Source: CAXXOK01 sp964584315
Lineage (GTDB): Bacteria; Bacillota; Clostridia; Christensenellales; Aristaeellaceae
Direction: 5' to 3'
Length of the DNA: 14,913 nt
NCBI GenBank assembly: GCA_964584315.1
Contig: CAZOZO010000060.1
Coordinates: forward strand, 1 to 14,913
How positions within the stretch are numbered: position 1 is the stretch's first letter; every line of letters starts with the position of its first letter. The translations under genes were made by a program, and so were the position numbers. Under the pieces are notes generated by a model. It was not told where the DNA came from and did no database searches. It saw nothing but the letters and a program-made list of their open reading frames with translations. This document shows, piece by piece, positions 1 to 6,705 of this stretch.

Positions 1-61
<61 letters not shown>

Positions 62-73
<12 letters not shown>

Positions 74-114
74 ATCGGCCCGCATCACAATGGTGCGGGC
101 CTTTTGTCTGTTCA
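62..114 (+). repeat. Direct repeat copy 1: tRNA-Asn 3' end plus terminator
   Basis: These 53 bases align without gaps to 2351-2403. I count 45 identical positions. The shared block covers the tRNA acceptor end CCTGGGGAG, the terminator hairpin and the following TTTTGTCTGTTCA. It forms the left border of the AT-richer island. Confidence 0.8.
77..105 (+). terminator. Intrinsic terminator of tRNA-Asn
   Basis: A perfect 8-bp stem GGCCCGCA (77-84) / TGCGGGCC (94-101) with a 9-nt loop is followed by TTTT (102-105). It lies three bases after the tRNA CCA end, as expected for a tRNA transcript terminator. A diverged copy is at 2366-2394. Confidence 0.88.
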
Positions 115-139
115 CAAAGAGGTGCTTGGACAGCGTTCT

Positions 140-408
140 GGCTTTGCGAGACACATCCGTACGAATGATATTCACTATCGCCGAACGAAGGTGAAATCCT
201 CGCAAACCAACGGTTCATTGAACGTGTCGATATAAAGGTACTGGACGAGTTCATTCGCAGCGATTTCCGGGAAAACTATTCCGAAAGCGTGGATGCACTT
301 CAGGAGGACTTGGATCAGTGGAAGATTCACTACAGCACCGAACCCATTCGCCGGAGTTACCGGCACCGGGGGAAACGACCTTTGGATACCGTGCTGGAAT
401 TCGCCTGA
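140..408 (+). pseudogene. IS481-type transposase, C-terminal remnant with frameshift
   Basis: Two adjoining frames carry the C-terminal half of a DDE integrase-type transposase. The first frame (to about 214) reads HYRRTKVKSSQTNG. The second (from 214 to the stop at 406-408) reads FIERVDIKVLDEFIR, then a stretch ending RPLDTVLEFA. Together they follow the IS481-family pattern: (H/Y)RRTKV, PQTNGF(V/I)ERF with the catalytic Glu, VLDEFFR, ALQxDLDxW, HYNxERPHxGYR and GKRPxDTVL. One base is missing at 212-214 (GGT must serve both Gly and Phe), and the N-terminal part with the two catalytic Asp residues is absent. The gene is therefore dead. It lies directly after the tRNA terminator, at the left end of the AT-richer island, and marks past transposition there. 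The family assignment rests on motif recall; IS3 is the alternative. Confidence 0.75.
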
Positions 409-428
409 TTGCTAGACATGACCGTTAG

Positions 429-446
429 TTGTACAAGTTGTACACT
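429..446. repeat. Palindromic GTACAA-G-TTGTAC block, possible IS right end
   Basis: GTACAAGTTGTAC (431-443) is a perfect 13-nt palindrome around one central base, and TTGTAC also occurs twice in direct order. It lies about 20 bases after the transposase stop. Read on the minus strand it begins TGTACAACTTG, and a TGT start is common for IS481-type terminal repeats. It could be the right terminal inverted repeat of the dead insertion sequence. No left partner was found, so it could also be an operator. Confidence 0.35.
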
Positions 447-546
447 CAGCGCAAATCTCCGGTTTATAAGCAATGAGAATTCATGGTTTTATCATTGAAC
501 ATCAAGCGGTTTTGATGACAAATCCACTATACCCTGACTAATATCT

Positions 547-565
547 ATAGTATAATCAATACTAT
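547..565. promoter_or_regulatory. Candidate promoter -10 inside a palindrome, upstream of the GH5-like gene
   Basis: ATAGTAT (547-553) and ATACTAT (559-565) are perfect 7-base inverted repeats with a 5-base spacer. A consensus TATAAT sits at 551-556 within them. No convincing -35 box lies 16-18 bp upstream, which would suit a promoter needing an activator. The start codon is 75 bp downstream of the palindrome. Both promoter and operator roles are inferred from sequence form only. Confidence 0.4.
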
Positions 566-640
566 CTTGTATACGCCTTCACTATATGACTGATCTTTGC
601 AGTTTTGGCATTCTGCGCATGAATGTTAGGGGGATGGATT

Positions 641-2281
641 ATGGAACGGAAACGTAAATATGTTATGTCGGTGCTTATTGCATTATATTGTGTAGTGGGG
701 AGCGTTCAATCTGCTTTTGCCAACACGATAGCCCTGACTGAGATTCAAAAGCAACCTGCGTCATATATAAACATCCACGATGTTGGCACATATCGGGAAG
801 ACATTATTACGGACTCTTTAATATCTAATTGTACTTTGCCTGATGCTGGATCGGGTAAGGTTCCTTACTGGACAGGTTATATCCTTGAGAACAAAATATT
901 TATTAATAATGAAGATGCAAGGTGGGCCAAATATACTGGAAGCAGCCATTATTTTGTGGAACAGGAGATAGCATATCTTCATGATAAAGGTTTCAACTGC
1001 GCACGGGTTGTGTACAGCCTTAGCTTTTTGTCAAAGCCCGGCGATTCGAATGTAATCAATATGTCTGAACTATTGCAACTTGACGAGTTGATATCATGGG
1101 GTCTGAAGTACAATGTGCACATAATGCTTTCCATAATCGGATTACCCGGCAAGGCCCATACTTCCGTCGAGGAAGAAAACGTGGGGAGAAACAGTGCTAT
1201 CTTTACTGATCCAGAAATAACCAAAGTATACGCAGCTTACATGGAAATGCTCGCTATGCGATATGCGAAAATTCCATCAAAAGCATTGAGCATTGAGCTT
1301 CTTGCTGAACCGCAAGGTGATCAGGAATCCGAGGATTCATTGAAGGGATATGTTAATACACTAAAACCGATCGCAAAAGCGATGTGGAAATACAATCCGC
1401 AGCGCATCTTGATTGCAAGTGATCTAGGCAAGCAAATGCCCAAGGGATTAGCCGCTATCGGTTGTTGCTTATCATTGCATGACCATATCTATTTTGTCAA
1501 TGCTCAAACGTTTTTCGACAGAACTGGATTAAAATTAGAACCTCACTGGCCTATGGAGTTTTTGCCGGAGATTTGGAAACGAAACGGAAACCTAATCCTC
1601 ACAAGTGATACGGAGTTTGTTGATGGACAAATGACCGTTTGTTATGCATATTACAATCGAAAACCGACAATACTGGCAGATGGTAAAGCAATCTATAAGC
1701 CAGAGAAGAAAGACAAAAACGTTTATGACAGTGGGAGTTTTTCTGTGGATATCCCCAAAGGCACAAGAAAACTGGAGTTATGCTTCACAGATGAATTTGC
1801 GCTTCTTGCAATCCAGATCGAGCAACAGGGAACGACCATTACGCTGCCTTCTCACCGTGTCCTTGATTATACTCCACCCGAAAAGCAGGTCAATATTCGC
1901 ATTTATTCAGATGGAAGGACTGAGAATACTGATATCCCCCAAAAAACAATGGACAGTTCCTATCTTTACTATGCCTATATTAAACCATATATGGATTGTG
2001 CGAAAAAGTATGGTACATCTTTCTTGATGACAGAGGTCGGAACCGATACTCAATCGCTCACACCAGATGAATATGTTGCTTATCACGAAACATGGCTAAC
2101 CGCACTAAGCAGCCATCAAATCCCTTGGATGTACAACTGTATTCATAATACATTCGCTCCGATAGAATTGATGTGGCAAAATCAAAGCGCTGGGTTCACT
2201 CAATTCCGAAAAGTCGAAGGTATACCATATGAGGAGAACGCACAAATCACTGATATGTTATGCAAGTACCAAAACGATTAA
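641..2281 (+). CDS. Exported GH5-like glycoside hydrolase (TIM barrel) with inserted beta-rich segment
   Basis: A 546-residue protein with a signal peptide (MERKRKYV, hydrophobic core, AFA about residue 27). I chose ATG 641 because AGGGGGA (628-634) precedes it at good spacing; ATG 623 lies before that site. Clan GH-A features are visible: a GFNCARV strand, then DELISWGLKYNVHIMLSI. LLAEPQG carries the probable acid/base Glu223, and FLMTEVG carries the probable nucleophile Glu465. The Asn that normally precedes the acid/base (NEP) is Ala here. The two glutamates are about 240 residues apart, far more than in a plain GH5 barrel, because a beta-rich stretch at about 316-403 is inserted. It probably acts outside the cell on a plant or other beta-glycan; the substrate cannot be read. 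The gene is more AT-rich than those downstream and stands alone between the tRNA-derived repeats, which suggests transfer. Confidence 0.75.
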   Translation: MERKRKYVMSVLIALYCVVGSVQSAFANTIALTEIQKQPASYINIHDVGTYREDIITDSLISNCTLPDAGSGKVPYWTGYILENKIFINNEDARWAKYTGSSHYFVEQEIAYLHDKGFNCARVVYSLSFLSKPGDSNVINMSELLQLDELISWGLKYNVHIMLSIIGLPGKAHTSVEEENVGRNSAIFTDPEITKVYAAYMEMLAMRYAKIPSKALSIELLAEPQGDQESEDSLKGYVNTLKPIAKAMWKYNPQRILIASDLGKQMPKGLAAIGCCLSLHDHIYFVNAQTFFDRTGLKLEPHWPMEFLPEIWKRNGNLILTSDTEFVDGQMTVCYAYYNRKPTILADGKAIYKPEKKDKNVYDSGSFSVDIPKGTRKLELCFTDEFALLAIQIEQQGTTITLPSHRVLDYTPPEKQVNIRIYSDGRTENTDIPQKTMDSSYLYYAYIKPYMDCAKKYGTSFLMTEVGTDTQSLTPDEYVAYHETWLTALSSHQIPWMYNCIHNTFAPIELMWQNQSAGFTQFRKVEGIPYEENAQITDMLCKYQND

Positions 2282-2350
2282 TGGATGGCCGACTCATGCC
2301 GCAAGTTGATCGCGTGGAACAGGGTATGTGAAAAAGCGACGCAGTACGCG

Positions 2351-2403
2351 CCTGGGGAGTCAAAAGGCCCACATCATATTGGTGTGGGTCTTTTGTCTGT
2401 TCA
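2351..2403 (+). repeat. Direct repeat copy 2: tRNA-Asn 3' end remnant plus terminator
   Basis: This is the gap-free counterpart of 62-114. It starts CCTGGGGAG, has TCA in place of CCA, and continues through a hairpin to TTTTGTCTGTTCA. Upstream of 2351 there is no T arm, anticodon arm or D arm, so only the tRNA end was duplicated. It closes the AT-richer island on the right. Confidence 0.75.
2362..2394. terminator. Bidirectional terminator between convergent genes
   Basis: The stem is GGCCCACA (2366-2373) / TGTGGGTC (2383-2390) with one G-U pair, followed by TTTT (2391-2394) and preceded by AAAA (2362-2365). It can therefore stop the GH5-like transcript (stop at 2281) and the minus-strand SH3 transcript (stop at 2466). 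Relative to the copy at 77-105, one stem pair has changed from G-C to A-T on both sides, so the fold was kept. Confidence 0.8.
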
Positions 2404-2465
2404 TGTGCGGGTTGCACCGCCGTAAATGCGCTTTTGTGCATCGTTTGCCAATGCACTCGTTTTCG

Positions 2466-3353
2466 TCAGTAAGGGTACGCCATAAACGCCGTGTGGCCGC
2501 TTGCATTATAGATGGCGTAGCAGCCGAGCCTACCCTTTGGCATTTCAGCCAGTGGGCCGCATATCCAGCTGATAAATTCTTCTGAAAGAGAGTTCATGGG
2601 TGTGTCCGGTGTATACAGCACAAAAGCCGTACTGTTTTCCAAGCCATACGGGCCGGAGGCGGCGTACCTTACACCGTCCTGAATGGAATCCTTCGCTTGG
2701 ACGACGGTCAGCGTGTCCAGCGTGATGGCGTAGGAGAAATCGTTTAGCCTAGTAAGGTTCGTAAACCGGCCGCTGAAATCACAGAAGTATTGCGTACCGT
2801 TTGGGTACGACGGACCGTCATCCCCCATATCTTCGTCACTGAAGGAGCCAAAGAACGAACCGTCTGCCAAAAGCGTCAGGTATGTTGCCCAACCGCCTGC
2901 GCCGCTGCAAAAGATATACTGACCCACCGCGTCCGAAGGTATCAGCGCGCTTTGCGGCATGGATACGGCGGCTGGGGTATAATACTGCGCTTGGCTGCAA
3001 TCGCAGTCGATATAGTCTGCATTGACCCAGCCTGTCAGCCCCACCCACGAATCGGGGCTGGTCTCAGCGGATTCCGTTATCTCCACTTGGGCATAGCCGT
3101 TCTTCAATGCCAGCAACGCAAAACGATCCGCCTGTTCGAGGTGACCGAGAACCTTAGCATTTTTGGCTTTTTCACGCACTTTGAGATAATTGCCCGTTCC
3201 ATGCAAATCACCTGCATTCAAGTGTTGTGCAAGATGGGCGGTATGATAAGCTGAGTCCATAGTGCTCTGAATATTTCTGGCCTTCTCCGCGTATGCGCCA
3301 TTCAGCCATATCAGCGTAAGTACTATCAACAGTACAAAGGCACGTTTCTTCAT
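2466..3353 (-). CDS. Exported SH3-domain protein with unassigned C-terminal domain
   Basis: A 295-residue protein. The start at 3353 is preceded on the minus strand by GAGGGGAG about 10 bases away, and it opens directly into a signal peptide (MKKRAFVLLIVLTLIWLNGAYA, cut after residue 22, no lipobox Cys). Residues 56-116 fit a bacterial SH3 domain: YLKVREKAKNAKVLGHL at the start and LTGWVNADYI at the end, as in cell-wall-binding SH3_3 repeats. Two close cysteines (117 and 119) follow. The C-terminal part contains YIFCSGAGGWATYLTLLADGSFFG, then DMGDDGPSYPNGTQYFCDFSG. I recognise this as a recurring theme of clostridial exported proteins but cannot name the family. It likely acts at the cell wall. 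It converges on the GH5-like gene and shares its terminator. Confidence 0.75.
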   Translation of the reverse strand: MKKRAFVLLIVLTLIWLNGAYAEKARNIQSTMDSAYHTAHLAQHLNAGDLHGTGNYLKVREKAKNAKVLGHLEQADRFALLALKNGYAQVEITESAETSPDSWVGLTGWVNADYIDCDCSQAQYYTPAAVSMPQSALIPSDAVGQYIFCSGAGGWATYLTLLADGSFFGSFSDEDMGDDGPSYPNGTQYFCDFSGRFTNLTRLNDFSYAITLDTLTVVQAKDSIQDGVRYAASGPYGLENSTAFVLYTPDTPMNSLSEEFISWICGPLAEMPKGRLGCYAIYNASGHTAFMAYPY

Positions 3354-3689
3354 AAACGATGAACTCCCCTCTCGTAGATGCGATGCAACGGGCGTAACAA
3401 AGCGGAAGCGAATTTGCATGGATAGACCTTTCGGCATTTCTTGCGGTTTTCCTTTTGAACAGTGCGCGTTCTGTGGTGGCGATTGAAAGGGGACGGCCCT
3501 ATGGCGCAGTCTATGATTACAGATGCTTCCCTATCGCGTCGCCCCTGCCATGGAAACCACTTAAACCCTCCCCCGCTCCCGTATGCTATCATAAATCCAT
3601 CGACCGACCCCCGCGCCGCGGTTGACAATCCACTATCACTATGATAAAACATACCTTAGCAAATCACCCAGAATCAGGAGCGAAACACA
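3354..3689. other. Divergent intergenic region
   Basis: These 336 bases separate the starts of the minus-strand SH3 gene and the plus-strand zinc-motif membrane protein gene. A plus-strand promoter candidate lies at 3622-3650. I saw no convincing -35/-10 pair for the minus-strand gene and no coding signal. Confidence 0.6.
3622..3650 (+). promoter_or_regulatory. Candidate promoter of the zinc-motif gene pair
   Basis: A perfect -35 TTGACA stands at 3622-3627. An AT-rich -10 region follows; TAAAAC at 3645-3650 gives a 17-bp spacer, and TATGAT (3640-3645) would be too close. The start codon at 3690 lies about 40 bp downstream. Confidence 0.5.
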
Positions 3690-4253
3690 ATGAAAACCTT
3701 TCTGCAAAACCACAAATGGATCGGCTGGCTGGTGTTCGCGCTGGGGCTCATCTTCTCCTACCTGTCGTCGGACACGGGGGCGCACGTGCTGCTGGCGGCG
3801 GGCGGCGTAGTGCTGCTCATCACCCACGCGGGCGTCATCGGCTCGCTGCTGCGCGACATGCGCTATGACAGCGGCGCGCGCAAGAAGGCGCTGATCGTCG
3901 CGGCCATCGGCGTTGTCGTGGTGGTGTTCGCAGTGTCCAATGGGTTTGAAACCGATCGCCGCAAGGACGCAGCCTACGCGCAGCGCCAGAGCGCCGCAAG
4001 CACCGCGAAATACACCTACGGCTTCCAGCCTGCAACGGGCGACACCGGGCTGTGGGTGCCCGCCGCAGACACGTCCGATGACTATGTTTCCGGCTATACG
4101 GCGCCCCAGCGCACGCTCTGCTTTGCCTGCCACGGCAGCGGCCGTTGCAGCCTGTGCAACGGTACGGGCACCTACCATGCCTACGGTTTCTCGTCCGATT
4201 GCTCGTGCGACGACGGCGTGTGCTCCACCTGCGATGGCGAGCATTATATCTAG
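3690..4253 (+). CDS. Membrane protein with doubled DnaJ-type zinc motif
   Basis: A 187-residue protein, with AGGAG (3676-3680) nine bases before the ATG. Three hydrophobic segments (about 10-25, 31-54 and 67-83) are followed by a polar linker. The tail carries a cysteine module starting at Cys144: CFACHGSGRCSLCNGTG, that is C-x2-C-x-G-x-G-x-C-x2-C-x-G-x-G. A degenerate second module starts at Cys171 (CSCDDGVCSTCDG). The CxxCxGxG knuckle is known from DnaJ and binds zinc in pairs, but there is no J domain here. The next gene carries four copies of exactly this doubled unit, so the two probably work together. Which side of the membrane the cysteines face is not certain. The function is unknown; metal binding or thiol chemistry is the reasonable inference. 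Confidence 0.8.
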   Translation: MKTFLQNHKWIGWLVFALGLIFSYLSSDTGAHVLLAAGGVVLLITHAGVIGSLLRDMRYDSGARKKALIVAAIGVVVVVFAVSNGFETDRRKDAAYAQRQSAASTAKYTYGFQPATGDTGLWVPAADTSDDYVSGYTAPQRTLCFACHGSGRCSLCNGTGTYHAYGFSSDCSCDDGVCSTCDGEHYI

Positions 4254-4305
4254 GGAGATCGTATCGAAGCAAACCGCTGCGCCCAGATCGAATGACGAGC
4301 ACAGA

Positions 4306-4320
4306 TCGAGACAATCTCGA
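4306..4320. other. Small hairpin before the second zinc-motif gene
   Basis: TCGAGA (4306-4311) and TCTCGA (4315-4320) form a 6-bp stem with a 3-base loop, 13 bases before the ribosome site at 4334-4338. It lies in the 96-base gap between the two zinc-motif genes and lacks a T run, so it is more likely a processing or translation feature than a terminator, if it matters at all. Confidence 0.3.
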
Positions 4321-4349
4321 CGCGGAATAGAAAAGGAGAAGGGCTAACA

Positions 4350-5093
4350 ATGAAAAAAGTGTTTGGATGGCTTCTGGTTCTGGCAGTACTGTGCATGATG
4401 GCAACATTACCTGCCCTGGCGGAGACGATCACGGTAGCGGATGCTGGTGCGTGCTTTGGGGCAACAGGGGAACGCCTGAGCGGTTGGCTGCATAATAATC
4501 TCTATGAGGTCAATGGCAGCTATTCGGTGTTTTCGGTGAGTGACGTTGGTGCCATTGATCGGTTTATTGAAGACATGAAATCTTTGGGTTGGTCAGTTTC
4601 CGGCTCGAGCGCGGAAAACTATGCGTTTTTCTGCTGGCACGACGATCCATTGGTCGGCTTGATCTATTATCCCGAGTCAAACGAACTGCGAGTGTATTAC
4701 GATAGTGATGCTACATACACGGTGAGCAGTGTTGCGCAAGCACCTGTCGGCCATAAGTGTTTCATCTGCGGCGGCACCGGCGTTTGCGTCAGTTGCGACG
4801 GCGATGGCGAGTGGATCACAGGCCAGCCTGGGTGCTTTGAATGCGGCGGTAACGGTGTTTGCCCATGGTGCCACGGCGATGGCACCGTCTCCGACAACGA
4901 AAACTACAAGGACGTTCCTGAAGGCGTGTGCGCCATCTGCGAGGGCAGCGGCGTGTGCCAGATCTGCTGGGGCGCAGGGCGCATCAGCGGTATTGCGACT
5001 TACGGGCAGGGCGGCTCGGATTATGTTGACTGCTCCGGCTGCGATGGCAACGGGATTTGCGAATACTGCGACGGCACGGGGCGCGACGACTGA
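4350..5093 (+). CDS. Secreted protein with four doubled DnaJ-type zinc modules
   Basis: A 247-residue protein with a signal peptide (MKKVFGWLLVLAVLCMMATLPALA, cut about residue 24); AGGAG at 4334-4338 supports the ATG. Residues 25-130 form an unassigned N-terminal domain. Then come four 17-residue modules of identical form C-x2-C-x-G-x-G-x-C-x2-C-x-G-x-G at 137-153, 162-178, 194-210 and 228-244. They are joined by linkers of 8, 15 and 17 residues, and only three residues follow the last. All 16 Cys and 16 motif Gly are present, so the spacing is under selection. Each module could hold one zinc ion, four in all. In DnaJ the half-motifs are spaced apart; here each pair is fused. Without a J domain it is not a DnaJ. 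It may be an exported metal-binding or redox protein. It lies 96 bp after the membrane partner and is likely co-transcribed with it. Confidence 0.8.
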   Translation: MKKVFGWLLVLAVLCMMATLPALAETITVADAGACFGATGERLSGWLHNNLYEVNGSYSVFSVSDVGAIDRFIEDMKSLGWSVSGSSAENYAFFCWHDDPLVGLIYYPESNELRVYYDSDATYTVSSVAQAPVGHKCFICGGTGVCVSCDGDGEWITGQPGCFECGGNGVCPWCHGDGTVSDNENYKDVPEGVCAICEGSGVCQICWGAGRISGIATYGQGGSDYVDCSGCDGNGICEYCDGTGRDD

Positions 5094-5118
5094 CGCGCCT
5101 GCCGTACAGCCACCGTAA

Positions 5119-5154
5119 CGAAAGGGCTTGGCGCAAATGCGCCAAGCCCTTTCG
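5119..5154 (+). terminator. Strong hairpin after the zinc-motif genes
   Basis: A perfect 16-bp stem (5119-5134 with 5139-5154) and a 4-base loop AAAT, 26 bases after the stop codon. It is followed by GCGTTT, not a clean T run, so termination is probable but not certain. The symmetry would allow activity on both strands. Confidence 0.7.
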
Positions 5155-5321
5155 GCGTTTCCAGCGTGGACTTTCGGTTTGCTTCGAGGGTTGGGTGCGG
5201 GCGATGCGGCTGCTGGCGGGCTGCCCGTAAGCCTGCGCGGGCAACCCCGGTACCTCGCCCGGGCAGCCTCGCGCGCGGCTATTTCCCAATCGGCGGATAT
5301 GGTGTATCATAAGGGGTAGAC

Positions 5322-5337
5322 GGGCGCGCGCGCGCCC
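5322..5337. repeat. Self-complementary GC palindrome
   Basis: GGGCGCGCGCGCGCCC reads the same on both strands. The alternating CG core is of the type that can adopt Z-form DNA or cruciforms. It lies about 120 bp before the acyltransferase start, close to where a 5' leader would begin. Confidence 0.6.
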
Positions 5338-5455
5338 ATCAAGCCCCATCGATGGCAACGCACCGCGTGCCCGCCTGATGGCGGATGAACGCCGGGCTGC
5401 ACGTCGGCCCTGTGCTTTTCCCAGTGCCCCATGACCGACCGACGGAGGTTATGCC

Positions 5456-6529
5456 ATGACGCCTGCTCAGCAGAAGGATCAACGCTTCGCCTATCTGGAT
5501 TTTTTGCGCATCCTGGCCGCGTTTCTGGTGATCGTGAACCACACCAACAGCGTCGTGATCCGCTCGCTCACGCCCGCGGTGCCCACGTGGTGGCTGTCCG
5601 TCGCGTGGTATTACGTAAGCAAGATCGCCGTGCCGCTGTTTGTGATGGTCTCCGGCGCGTGCCTCCTGCCACGGCAGGACGGCTACCGTCGCGCTTTGGG
5701 GCGCCTCGTGCGCATCCTGATCGCGCTGGTGCTGTTTTCCTACGGCTATTACCTTGTGCAACTGTGGGAAACGTACTGGACATGGCAAAAGGCGCTGGAC
5801 ATACCGGCGTTTCTGGTCGCGGTATGGCAGGGGGGGCTGACCAACTCGCTGTGGTACCTGTACTTTTACCTGGGCCTGATGTTGATGCTCCCCTTTTTGC
5901 AAAAGCTGGCGGGCGCGATGGGCAAGCGCGACATCGAGGTGTTCATGGGCATCTCGTTCACGGTGTACGCCCTGTGGCCGCTGGCCACGCACTACGTTCC
6001 CGCGCTGGCGCTGCCGCCGTATTTCGACGTGCCGCTCTTTGGGGTGCTCATCGGGCTGTTTTTTGCGGGGCATTACCTGCACGCATATGCCGGCAGGGTG
6101 AACCCGTGGCTCTGCGCGCTGGCTGCGGTGCTGGCGGTGGCGGCTTCCACGGGGCTCACGGGTCTGGAAGCGGGCCGAGTTACCGGCGATGGAAACTATC
6201 TGTTCATGGACAGCCGCACGGCGCCGTCCATCTTTGTGGTGCTCTCCGCCATGGCGGTGATGGCGCTGGCCAGACGCGCATTTGACGCGCACGGGGCGCT
6301 GCGCGAAAAGCCCGCCCGCCGTCTGGCGGCGCTGGGCGGCTACTCGTTTGGCATCTATCTGGTGCAGGAGCTGCTGATCCGCCAGACGCGCCAACGCTGC
6401 TTCGAGCCGCTCTGCGCGGTCATGGATCCCCTGCTTGCGGCGCTGGTGTGGGAGGCGGGGGTCTTTGCGATCGCGCTGGGCATCGTATGGGCCATGAAGC
6501 GGATACCGCTGCTCAAGAGAATACTATAG
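5456..6529 (+). CDS. Membrane acyltransferase, family 3 (OafA/WecH-like)
   Basis: A 357-residue integral membrane protein with about ten hydrophobic segments. The start is fixed by GGAGG at 5444-5448, seven bases before the ATG. The N-terminus reads YLDFLRILAAFLVIVNHTN, matching the acyltransferase-3 pattern with its conserved Arg (R18) and His (H29) in the first segment. The length fits the family (about 330-400). Such enzymes move acyl groups, often acetyl, onto sugars of surface glycans, lipids or antibiotics across the membrane. The C-terminal region GGYSFGIYLVQELLIR is also typical (the YLxH-type helix, here with Gln). No glycan-synthesis genes are adjacent, so the acceptor is unknown. 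The gene seems to be transcribed alone, with hairpins on both sides. Confidence 0.85.
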   Translation: MTPAQQKDQRFAYLDFLRILAAFLVIVNHTNSVVIRSLTPAVPTWWLSVAWYYVSKIAVPLFVMVSGACLLPRQDGYRRALGRLVRILIALVLFSYGYYLVQLWETYWTWQKALDIPAFLVAVWQGGLTNSLWYLYFYLGLMLMLPFLQKLAGAMGKRDIEVFMGISFTVYALWPLATHYVPALALPPYFDVPLFGVLIGLFFAGHYLHAYAGRVNPWLCALAAVLAVAASTGLTGLEAGRVTGDGNYLFMDSRTAPSIFVVLSAMAVMALARRAFDAHGALREKPARRLAALGGYSFGIYLVQELLIRQTRQRCFEPLCAVMDPLLAALVWEAGVFAIALGIVWAMKRIPLLKRIL

Positions 6530-6615
6530 CCATCGGACGCCTCTTCTTGAAAAACGGTGGGTGGCTGCTGCCCTGTACCCACACGGCGGCAGGCTGCCGG
6601 TCACGGTCGCGCTGC

Positions 6616-6651
6616 AATGGAAACGGCTGTCACGCAGGCGCTGTTTCCATT
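6616..6651 (+). terminator. Hairpin after the acyltransferase gene
   Basis: A 12-bp stem AATGGAAACGGC (6616-6627) / GCTGTTTCCATT (6640-6651) with one G-U pair and a 12-base loop. There is no T run beyond TTT in the stem end, so terminator is the likely but unproven reading. It lies 55 bases before the next start codon. Confidence 0.5.
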
Positions 6652-6705
6652 TGCCGATTTCAGTGTACACATTTGCGGTAAACCGATACGAAGGAGGGGT
6701 TCCCG

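Larger units (their letters stand above)
5094..5455. other. Intergenic region before the acyltransferase gene
   Basis: These 362 bases hold the strong hairpin at 5119-5154. A wider 9-bp inverted repeat follows (GGCTGCCCG 5219-5227 with CGGGCAGCC 5260-5268), and then a 16-base alternating GC palindrome at 5322-5337. A TATCAT at 5305-5310 could be a -10 box, but I see no good -35 partner. No coding signal was found. Confidence 0.5.

Noticed and set aside
2290..2362. Possible second tRNA gene ending CCTGGGGAGTCA
   Set aside because: Only the acceptor end resembles tRNA-Asn. No GTTCGAATC-type T loop, anticodon stem or D arm is present upstream, so it is a remnant or attachment-like repeat and not a tRNA.
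4137..5085. DnaJ chaperone genes
   Set aside because: CxxCxGxG motifs are present, but there is no J domain (no HPD), and both proteins have membrane or export signals.
5339..6394. Long minus-strand open frame (351 residues) opposite the acyltransferase
   Set aside because: The product is full of Arg, His and Gln without membrane or domain pattern, and it lies antisense to a well-supported gene in GC-rich DNA.
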